Source of the DNA: Agarophyton chilense
Taxonomy: Eukaryota; Rhodophyta; Florideophyceae; Gracilariales; Gracilariaceae
Assembly (NCBI GenBank): GCA_030374765.1
Contig: JARGXX010000075.1
Coordinates: forward strand, 1,736,001 to 1,800,000
Direction of reading: 5' to 3'
Length of the DNA: 64,000 bases
Shown here piece by piece: positions 45,601 through 53,497 of the stretch; within the stretch, counting starts at the first letter, position 1; every line of letters starts with the position of its first letter. The notes beneath the pieces are model-generated. The model was given only the letters and a program-made list of their open reading frames with translations. It had not been told where the DNA came from and made no database searches. A program made the translations under genes and the position numbers.

Positions 45601-46516
45601 TATATATATTACAGGTTGTAAGTGTGGGCTGGCGCTTGGTAAAACGCAGTTGTCAGTAGCGCTTGGTAATTACATACACCAAGCGCCACGCGCTGCATTC
45701 GACGTATGTGCGATTTTGACCCCCTGGATGGAAAACGTTGTGCTGGAGAGCGCGTATGACACATTGGCACGCTCAAAAAATCGTGGCTAATTGCGCTCAG
45801 GCGCTTCGTTCGGGTAACGTAGCGCGCGAATTGCCAGATGTTGGCGCGCAGCACCCATTTTCGCAATATTTGCATTTGAAAAAATCATAAATTTTAGGCG
45901 CGCTGGGCTTTCTGCCAAATCCTGCGTTTGCACATGTTTTATTGTAACATTTTTGCTGCACAACGTGGAGGCGTGCGTCGAGTGTGGCACTCAAAGGCGC
46001 TTGGTTTCAGCCACATCTCCGCTGCACAGTCGAGCTGTGTTGTAAGCTGGATAATGTGCGAAATTTTTATCAAAAGAAAGGGTTGTGTTATGCGTTTGCG
46101 CTTGGTTCTGTGGCTATTTCGTGGAGGCAGATGGCACATTGTCAGGCGTTTTGTATGTGCGTTTTTGGGGTCGTGTACGCGGCTGAAAAAGGTGCGTTTG
46201 CGCTTGGTTCTAGGATGGTTTTCATATCCGGCAACACTGGGGGTCGATATTCGATGGTATTGCCAAGTTCAATGTAGGTTGAGTGTGGTGAGTAGTAGGT
46301 CACGCGAGTGCTGGCGCCACACTCTCAGCTAAAGAAGACGCGTGCAGTGCGTTTAGTGAGGTAGGGATGACGTATGCTTAACGATGACAGGTAGATTCTT
46401 ATGACGTTAAGGTTTGTCCAACAGTGGCATCGCCACTAAGTAGCTATCGGTCAGGGCCTACGGGAGTTTACGTTTTCGTAGAGGAAAGCATTGTGTACGG
46501 GCTTTTACAGGTTTCA

Positions 46517-46559
46517 GGGGTTTAGGGGTTTAGGGGTTTAGGGGTTTAGGGGTTTTAGG
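46517..46559 (+). repeat. Interstitial TTTAGGGG telomere-like array
   Basis: Four uninterrupted GGGGTTTA units followed by GGGGTTTTAGG. Degenerate versions continue to about 46760. The same array is at 48523-48565. Confidence 0.85.
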
Positions 46560-47085
46560 AGAAGCTTTACCTTTATGGGATTTTGAAGTTACGGAGAGGA
46601 AAACATTGTGTAGGGGTTTTAGGGGTTTTAGAGGTTCAGGGGTTCAGGGGTTCAGGGGGTTTAGGGGAAACTTTACCTTTATGGGATTTTTTATTTACGG
46701 AGAGGAAAACATTGTTTAGGGGCTGGAGGGCTTTAGGGGTTTTAGGGGAAGCTTTTCGTTTATTGGATTTTAGGGGTTTTAGGAGTCTAGAGTCGAGACG
46801 TCAAGTTCCATTATAGTACGAATGCGTGGTGAACAGATTGTTTGAGGGTGTACTCGATATCTGCGGTGGTTGGATAAAGTTCTGTGTTGAGCGACCTGCA
46901 TTCGATAAGTGTACTGGGCTTTATGTGTAGGACTGATATAGAGTGTAGGTTGTTTCGTTACACTGTATTTTTGAGGCGGAGTTGGGGTATTTAGGGGCTG
47001 AGGTTGAGCTGGAGATAGAGTCGTTTGAATAACGCTTGTTGCTGGGTTGGGTGTAATGTAACGGTCGAATATGGGGTGTTTGGCG

Positions 47086-47101
47086 TTATACTTAAGTATA
47101 A
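47086..47101. repeat. 16-bp perfect palindrome
   Basis: TTATACTTAAGTATAA is its own reverse complement. It is repeated at 49091-49106 in the second 2005-bp unit. Confidence 0.9.
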
Positions 47102-47204
47102 AGAGTAGGAAATGTGGTTTTCTGTGGCAAGGAAGAGAGTTGAAAGCAAAATGGAGAAAGAAGAATGGGTGTTTATTGTACCGGGTTGGAATCTAAAATC
47201 GTGC

Positions 47205-47605
47205 TTAAATGAGTGTTGTGGTTGACTTCCACCAAGCTGCAAGGCGTAGAATGTTGGGTACGGCAAAGTGGTTGTTGTGTGTTAACCAATCATGAAACAT
47301 GGCGTCTATTTCAAGGTGGAGGGGTGAGGAATCTTGGGAGGATTGGGAAATGGAGTTGAACTTGGATTGCATGCGGCCGTCAAAGAGGTGGAGTGCAATT
47401 TCGGAGCGAGTTTTGGAGCATGTTCGCCACAAGACCCATGCCAGTTGATAGAGCGAAATGAAGATGCAGTGTCTTGTTCCAAAAGTGTGCGGTTGAGAAT
47501 GAGTTTTGAGTCCCTTGCAGAATCCGAGATGGCAACGGTAGCAGGTTCCTTGAGGTGATTTATCGAACCTGCAGTTGCGCGATATATGGTGCGGCGAAAA
47601 GCATC
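47205..47605 (-). pseudogene. Truncated 3' fragment of the RecQ-like helicase gene
   Basis: This copies the last about 133 codons of the helicase at 49211-53005 (zinc-knuckle region to the C-terminus, ending KSTTTLI). It starts abruptly at 47605, where the next module S begins. It has no helicase core and no start. The sequence appears identical to 49211-49610, so the duplication is recent. Confidence 0.85.
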
Positions 47606-49610
47606 TATATATATTACAGGTTGTAAGTGTGGGCTGGCGCTTGGTAAAACGCGGTTGTCAGTAGCGCTTGGTAATTACATACACCAAGCGCCACGCGCTG
47701 CATTCGACGTATGTGCGATTTTGACCCCCTGGATGGAAAACGTTGTGCTGGAGAGCGCGTATGACACATTGGCACGCTCAAAAAATCGTGGCTAATTGCG
47801 CTCAGGCGCTTCGTTCGGGTAACGTAGCGCGCGACTTGCCAGATGTTGGGGCGCAGCACCCATTTTCGCAATTTTTGCTTTTGAAAAAATCATAAATTTT
47901 TAGGCGCGCTGGGCTTCCTGCCAAATCCTGCGTTTGCACATGTTTTATTGTAACATTTTTGCTGCACAACGTGGAGGCGTGCGTCGAGTGTGGCACTCAA
48001 AGGCGCTTGGTTTCAGCCACATCTCCGCTGCACAGTCGAGCTGTGTTGTAAGCTGGATAATGTGCGAAATTTTTATCAAAAGAAAGGGTTGTGTTATGCG
48101 TTTGCGCTTGGTTCTGTGGCTATTTCGTGGAGGCAGATGGCACATTGTCAGGCGTTTTGTATGTGCGTTTTTGGGGTCGTGTACGCGGCTGAAAAAGGTG
48201 CGTTTGCGCTTGGTTCTAGGATGGTTTTCATATCCGGCAACACTGGGGGTCGATATTCGATGGTATTGCCAAGTTCAATGTAGGTTGAGTGTGGTGAGTA
48301 GTAGGTCACGCGAGTGCTGGCGCCACACTCTCAGCTAAAGAAGACGCGTGCAGTGCGTTTAGTGAGGTAGGGATGACGTATGCTTAACGATGACAGGTAG
48401 ATTCTTATGACGTTAAGGTTTGTCCAACAGTGGCATCGCCACTAAGTAGCTATCGGTCAGGGCCTACGGGAGTTTACGTTTTCGTAGAGGAAACCATTTT
48501 GTACGGGCTTTTACAGGTTTCAGGGGTTTAGGGGTTTAGGGGTTTAGGGGTTTAGGGGTTTTAGGAGAAGCTTTACCTTTATGGGATTTTGAAGTTACGG
48601 AGAGGAAAACATTGTGTAGGGGTTTTAGGGGTTTTAGAGGTTCAGGGGTTCAGGGGTTCAGGGGGTTTAGGGGAAACTTTACCTTTATGGGATTTTTTAT
48701 TTACGGAGAGGAAAACATTGTTTAGGGGCTGGAGGGCTTTAGGGGTTTTAGGGGAAGCTTTGCGTTTATTGGATTTTAGGGGTTTTAGGAGTCTAGAGTC
48801 GAGACGTCAAGTTCCATTATAGTACGAATGCGTGGTGAACAGATTGTTTGAGGGTGTACTCGATATCTGCGGTGGTTGGATAAAGTTCTGTGTTGAGCGA
48901 CCTGCATTCGATAAGTGTACTGGGCTTTATGTGTAGGACTGATATAGAGTGTAGGTTGTTTCGTTACACTGTATTTTTGAGGCGGAGTTGGGGTATTTAG
49001 GGGCTGAGGTTGAGCTGGAGATAGAGTCGTTTGAATAACGCTTGTTGCTGGGTTGGGTGTAATGTAACGGTCGAATATGGGGTGTTTGGCGTTATACTTA
49101 AGTATAAAGAGTAGGAAATGTGGTTTTCTGTGGCAAGGAAGAGAGTTGAAAGCAAAATGGAGAAAGAAGAATGGGTGTTTATTGTACCGGGTTGGAATCT
49201 AAAATCGTGCTTAAATGAGTGTTGTGGTTGACTTCCACCAAGCTGCAAGGCGTAGAATGTTGGGTACGGCAAAGTGGTTGTTGTGTGTTAACCAATCATG
49301 AAACATGGCGTCTATTTCAAGGTGGAGGGGTGAGGAATCTTGGGAGGATTGGGAAATGGAGTTGAACTTGGATTGCATGCGGCCGTCAAAGAGGTGGAGT
49401 GCAATTTCGGAGCGAGTTTTGGAGCATGTTCGCCACAAGACCCATGCCAGTTGATAGAGCGAAATGAAGATGCAGTGTCTTGTTCCAAAAGTGTGCGGTT
49501 GAGAATGAGTTTTGAGTCCCTTGCAGAATCCGAGATGGCAACGGTAGCAGGTTCCTTGAGGTGATTTATCGAACCTGCAGTTGCGCGATATATGGTGCGG
49601 CGAAAAGCAT
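47606..49610 (+). repeat. 2005-bp subtelomeric unit, copy 2 (overlaps the intact helicase 3' end)
   Basis: Second copy of 45601-47605. Here the helicase sequence does not break but continues to the right as the full gene. A TTTAGGGG array lies at 48523-48565. Confidence 0.9.
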
Positions 49611-52600
49611 CTGAAGCATCGTTGACGGGAATGGGGGCATGCATGAGTGTCCGTCAAGTGCACTTGTGTTTTTTCGTGCAGCAAGCATGGCACACAGAGA
49701 GGGGCAAGTCGGCGGGAGAGCTCCTCGAAGTGTGACACGATTTGTTGCGGTGTTTTTCGTTCCAAGGTGTAAAAGAAGGTGGCAGAGTGCGACTGAGATT
49801 GAGAATGAGCGACAGTGGGCGATTGGGTCGCTGCGGATGGATGCGTGGTTGTCAGCAACGGCGATGGAGTGGAGGTGGGGGGTCGTGGTGGACGACTGGC
49901 GTGGGGTTTGGGGCTTTGTGTTGGGCCGCCGTTGGTGTTGGTGTTTTGGTTGTTTAAGGATGTTCTGTTTGATTGATTGGCACGGTTTTTTGGCGGCGTG
50001 GGCGTTTGTGGGGAAGCGCTGGGTGACGGTGAAATGGATTGGGCGTGCTGAGAGGCAGAAGGGGTAGCGGAAACGGAGCTTCGTTCCGGGGTGGGAGAGG
50101 GGGAGACAGCTGCGATGCTATTGCAAATATCGCAATTAAGAACCGAAGGAGAGAAGAGACAGATGCCTGGTTCTTTTCCGTCCATGTGGAAATAGAGGGC
50201 GTTCCTTCGACAAACAGATTTGCATTCGACCCAATGCTGCGCTTCCAACCAACGCTCCGTGGAAAGTGCTTGGTTGTATATGCGATTGGGCTCCTCAAAC
50301 GCATTTGTGTTGGATGAGGACGAAGAAAGAGTTTCCGTAACGAGTTTGAAGTAGGGCTGGAAATAAATGGTGACGCAAGTGGATGGGTTTCCATCGCGGC
50401 CGGCCCTGCCGGCCTGTTGCGCGAGGTCGCAAAGACTCGCTACTCCACCAAAGTTGAAAACCAGGCGAACGTTGGGAACGTCGATGCCCGTACCAAAAGA
50501 AGAGGTGCAAACCATGAAGAGAATGTGGTTGGTTGTGGGTGCGCTGGAAGAAGGCGGAGAGTTCCAAAGGGTGTGAGCCCGGCGTTTACGAACATCGGAG
50601 AGACCAGAATGGTACAGGAGAACCGTGACAGTAGTGGATTGTTTAAGGGCACCAAAAGAAGAACGCGAAGCGGCGAGAGCTTCATGGACAGCTTCGGCAG
50701 CCGGGCGTGTTAACGAGAATATAAGAACGCGAGCTAGGGTTGTGTCAGCCGACGAGTGAAGCAATCGAGCCACATGCTCTTGCATGATTGAGACGCCCAG
50801 CTGAAGCAGGTATCCAAACACATCCTGAAAGTGGCCATGAGCGGCGCGAAAGCGTGTGGCACGCGAAGTGCTGGGGGCTGAGCTTAGCTGATACACGACA
50901 AAAGAAATGTTGTTTCTTGCAGTCGAAGAAGCGTACACATGCGCGTTCGGGATATGCAGCTGCGACAGAAGAAGGGGGCGGTCGCGCGGCGGCACTGTCG
51001 CGCTTAAAAGCACGCGAGGGATCTTTGTGGGAATATGGCCGAAGCAGTTGTGGAGGTTGGCCAAGCACGGGCGAAAGTGTTGCCATAAAAGAAATAAGTG
51101 ACATTCATCGATGGCAATGCGGGCGAGGCGGTCGGCGGCGATCAGTCGCGTGGTGAACTCTGTAAAAGAAGGAAGAGAAAGTCTTTCAGCGGAAAAGATG
51201 TAAATGTCGGCAAAGGAGTGCGATCCGGGAGGGGTGGGTGTACGAGAAGCACGAAGGCCGAAGAGCTGAGCGCGCAGTTCGTATTCACTGAGCAAGGCTG
51301 TGAGAGGGGTGATGAGAACGGTGGAGTATTTGCCCTTTTCCATGAAGACGGGGAGCAGAAGAGATAGTGTTTTTCCAGATCCAGTCGGCTGGAGTAGTAG
51401 CATGTTGGACAGCCTGTTGTACACGGCCGCTGTGTTCACAAATTGTTGGTGGGACTTGAATAAAGCGGAGTCGTTGGAAAGTGCCTGTCTTAGTGCTCGG
51501 AGCATTTCTGATGTAATATGTTCGTAGGTCACAAGCGGTGGTTGTAAGAGAGAAGCTCCACCGCGCGGTATGGCGGCTGCCATAAAAGCAGGCGGATGTG
51601 GATTGAAAGGATGAGAGGCGGCCAGGTTTAGGTTGATTTGAGAATGGGGGATCGCAGAGCGGTCAGTGGGAGGGGACGGGGTTGGCTGCGATGTATGGAT
51701 GGAGCGCTTTGGTTCAGGTGTAGGTAGAACTGTGTCAGTAACCGGACGTTTTCTGTGGTGTTGTTGTTGTTGTTGTTGTTGGGTGAGGGGAGCATTAAGA
51801 AGAAGACCGAGATACTGGTGCCATTTGCTGGACCACTCGCGATATTTGGAAAGTTGAGAGTGCTGCAAACCGGATATGTCATGTGGTGTACGAGCGTAAA
51901 GAAAAGCGGCGGTGTGCGCAGAGTGGCCCGCCTGGCCATGAGCAGTGGTCAATAGCTCTTCCAAGATGTGATCGGCTACAGAAGATGCGGTGACATTGGA
52001 AACTGTGTTGGTCATTCCCACGGTGAAGTTTCTATAGTCGTTGAAGGATATCGGGAAACCGCGTTTGCTCAAGTGAGAGCTGATTATCGAGCGGATGGTG
52101 TTTGCGGCATACGGAATTCCGCAGTTGGCGAACAGCATTTTCCAATGCATCTGGAAACAGTTTTCTCCGTGTAGGCAGCGGACGATATATGCTTCAAACG
52201 GACGTATCAGAGTCAAGTACATGAGCAGAAGACGGGATGTTTGGGCATCGGGAAAGCGAGCAATCGGAGTGGCGGCCCCTTTGCTGTTTCGCGTTTTCAT
52301 GTACCGGCAAATGAGGACAGGCGATTTGTCGATGAGCATGAGACAACGTTGAAAGTGTTGGTCGTTGTGGATACGGTATGTCTCAATCTCTGTGCCGCGC
52401 GCAGGAGAGCCCGACGAAAGGTGTAGCGCAACCAACAGGCGTTCTTGGATTTTCTGTGCACATGAGAGCCACCTCGACAACGCATGCGTGAACATATCGG
52501 TGCCCAAAATGTCGGTTGTGGGCAGTTGTGTGCGGGGAAAGGTACCGTTTTGCTTGCGTTGCGGAAGAAACGGAGTGTGGTCGGTGTTGGAGTTGTGGGG

Positions 52601-53005
52601 CATGGAAGACGTGAGACAAGTGAAAACGAAAGCCATGTTTTGTTCGATAAATGGGCGGTTGTTGAGGTTGGTAAGGAAAGAAAAGCCTGGGCTTTTGTTG
52701 AAGGAGTCGTCCTGAAGTGAGTGTAGCGCGTTTGTGAAACCGGTTGGCAGAGCGTGGCCAAGAAGCAGGTCGTTGTGAAGAGTATGTTGTATTTCTTTGT
52801 GTAGAGTTAAAACCAAAGAGCCGACTTCTGAGAGGGCGAGGTGAGTGTCACGCACTATGCCGCAGGACGGGTGAACATCACAATTGTGGAAAGAAACGAA
52901 CATTTCCTCGCGAGAGGATATGGACATTGCAAGCGTGAGTGTCTTTCTGACAAACGAAAGGGCGTTGTTGGAATCAGCGTCGATTGCCGCGTCGATGGTA
53001 CGCAT
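49211..53005 (-). CDS. RecQ-type telomere-linked helicase with tyrosine-recombinase-like N-terminus and zinc knuckle
   Basis: An SF2 helicase expected to unwind DNA, probably at chromosome ends. The start is taken as the ATG at 53005, giving 1264 residues. The frame is open 5' of it (GTG at 53080) but has no other ATG before a stop near 53149. Positions below count from the GTG at 53080. N-terminal domain: GSPARGTEIE (R228), MKTRNSKG (K262), FNDYRNF (R350), GQAGHSAHTAAFLYAR (H386, Y395), a tyrosine-recombinase-like spacing. A polyQ run follows at 434-440. Helicase core: QPTGSGKT (564-571), IDECH (657-661), LLSATVP (691-697), SSFGTGIDVP (860-869), QQAGRAGRDG (888-897). RecQ zinc domain: C953, C957, C974, C983, C986. 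Then come a Ser/Pro-rich linker and a CX2CX4HX4C knuckle (1155-1168). There is no intron or frameshift. It is flanked by TTTAGGGG arrays and satellite, like fungal TLH genes. Confidence 0.9.
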   Translation of the reverse strand: MRTIDAAIDADSNNALSFVRKTLTLAMSISSREEMFVSFHNCDVHPSCGIVRDTHLALSEVGSLVLTLHKEIQHTLHNDLLLGHALPTGFTNALHSLQDDSFNKSPGFSFLTNLNNRPFIEQNMAFVFTCLTSSMPHNSNTDHTPFLPQRKQNGTFPRTQLPTTDILGTDMFTHALSRWLSCAQKIQERLLVALHLSSGSPARGTEIETYRIHNDQHFQRCLMLIDKSPVLICRYMKTRNSKGAATPIARFPDAQTSRLLLMYLTLIRPFEAYIVRCLHGENCFQMHWKMLFANCGIPYAANTIRSIISSHLSKRGFPISFNDYRNFTVGMTNTVSNVTASSVADHILEELLTTAHGQAGHSAHTAAFLYARTPHDISGLQHSQLSKYREWSSKWHQYLGLLLNAPLTQQQQQQQHHRKRPVTDTVLPTPEPKRSIHTSQPTPSPPTDRSAIPHSQINLNLAASHPFNPHPPAFMAAAIPRGGASLLQPPLVTYEHITSEMLRALRQALSNDSALFKSHQQFVNTAAVYNRLSNMLLLQPTGSGKTLSLLLPVFMEKGKYSTVLITPLTALLSEYELRAQLFGLRASRTPTPPGSHSFADIYIFSAERLSLPSFTEFTTRLIAADRLARIAIDECHLFLLWQHFRPCLANLHNCFGHIPTKIPRVLLSATVPPRDRPLLLSQLHIPNAHVYASSTARNNISFVVYQLSSAPSTSRATRFRAAHGHFQDVFGYLLQLGVSIMQEHVARLLHSSADTTLARVLIFSLTRPAAEAVHEALAASRSSFGALKQSTTVTVLLYHSGLSDVRKRRAHTLWNSPPSSSAPTTNHILFMVCTSSFGTGIDVPNVRLVFNFGGVASLCDLAQQAGRAGRDGNPSTCVTIYFQPYFKLVTETLSSSSSNTNAFEEPNRIYNQALSTERWLEAQHWVECKSVCRRNALYFHMDGKEPGICLFSPSVLNCDICNSIAAVSPSPTPERSSVSATPSASQHAQSISPSPSASPQTPTPPKNRANQSNRTSLNNQNTNTNGGPTQSPKPHASRPPRPPTSTPSPLLTTTHPSAATQSPTVAHSQSQSHSATFFYTLERKTPQQIVSHFEELSRRLAPLCVPCLLHEKTQVHLTDTHACPHSRQRCFRCFSPHHISRNCRFDKSPQGTCYRCHLGFCKGLKTHSQPHTFGTRHCIFISLYQLAWVLWRTCSKTRSEIALHLFDGRMQSKFNSISQSSQDSSPLHLEIDAMFHDWLTHNNHFAVPNILRLAAWWKSTTTLI

Positions 53006-53095
53006 GCGTTCTTGAACGTGAACTGTGCGTTCGGAAGCAGGGGTGGCAGGTTGCAACAGGGGAGAAGATTTGGAGAGCACGTGCAGTTCGTGTAT

Positions 53096-53116
53096 GGCGG
53101 GGTTTAGGGGTTTAGG
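53096..53116 (+). repeat. Short TTTAGGGG telomere-like tract upstream of the helicase
   Basis: GGGGTTTAGGGGTTTAGG lies between the helicase 5' end and the satellite. The first satellite unit begins inside it. Confidence 0.8.
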
Positions 53117-53260
53117 TGTTAAGAAATGCGGTGGGAATGTGCGGCGTCATATTGGCTTGACTTATGGACTTGCGACGTTTCCATTTAAGGTACTAATCGA
53201 CTTGCAACTGTTCCCCTTAAGGGTACTTGGTTGGCGACGGCATTTTTCTATTCCGCGAAC
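53107..53260 (+). repeat. Leading 154-bp satellite unit lacking the tRNA-like insert
   Basis: Identical to the 349-bp units but without the 195 bp between GCGGCGTC and ATATTGG (junction at 53148/53149). It contains two diverged subrepeats of about 33 bp (GACTTGCGACGTTTCC and GACTTGCAACTGTTCC starts). Confidence 0.9.
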
Positions 53261-53302
53261 GGGGTTTAGGTGTTAAGAAATGCGGTGGGAATGTGCGGCG
53301 TC

Positions 53303-53497
53303 GCTGTGCTCTGGAGGAACTTAATTTGCTAATTAGGGGTGGCCAAACCTTAATTGCAAGTGTTACCTCGTCATTAAGCTAATTACATGATATTAGGGGC
53401 GCTACTCCTAATTGTAATTGTCCTGCAAACAATGGGAATTGAACCCACGACTTGTGGAAAATATTAACAAATATTAACCACTGAGCTAAACGTACTC
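53303..53497 (-). mobile_element. 195-bp tRNA-headed SINE-like insert (first copy; one per 349-bp unit)
   Basis: Its limits are set by comparison with the 154-bp unit without it. On minus it starts GAGTACG, two bases before the tRNA-like head, and ends in about 120 bp of unrelated body (CCAGAGCACAGC). There is no A-tail, and at most a 2-bp TC duplication at the junction. It repeats at +349 n to the end of the window. Confidence 0.55.
53424..53495 (-). tRNA. Degenerate tRNA-like sequence with pol III A and B boxes (first of about 30)
   Basis: On minus, TAGCTCAGTGG matches the A box and GGTTCAATTCC matches the B box, with about 32 bases between them, as in a real tRNA. Total length is 72. The T arm is perfect (GTGGG, 7-base loop, CCCAT). 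The acceptor stem has only 5 of 7 pairs, some of them wobble. The D stem is absent and the anticodon arm is replaced by a longer GTGG...AATATT hairpin with a TGTT loop, so no anticodon can be assigned. It is a tRNA relic, not a working tRNA gene. Confidence 0.5.

Larger units (their letters stand above)
45601..47605 (+). repeat. 2005-bp subtelomeric unit, copy 1 (contains helicase 3' fragment)
   Basis: Nearly identical to 47606-49610. It runs from the module S start through a TTTAGGGG array and a 16-bp palindrome to a fragment of the helicase gene cut at GCGAAAAGCAT. Confidence 0.9.

Noticed and set aside
45928..48338. 134- and 97-codon plus-strand frames in module S
   Set aside because: Overlapping frames in tandem copies, with differences between copies not biased to silent sites by eye and no recognised domain.
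51758..51781. Trinucleotide microsatellite as an independent feature
   Set aside because: It is the CAA/CAG-type run encoding seven glutamines in the helicase.
50039..52938. Many plus-strand frames across the helicase
   Set aside because: Antisense shadows of the long minus-strand helicase frame.
53424..53495. A functional tRNA-Asn (GTT can be read in the loop region)
   Set aside because: The D stem is missing and a 7-base anticodon loop with a paired 5-bp stem cannot be formed; only the promoter boxes and T arm are intact.
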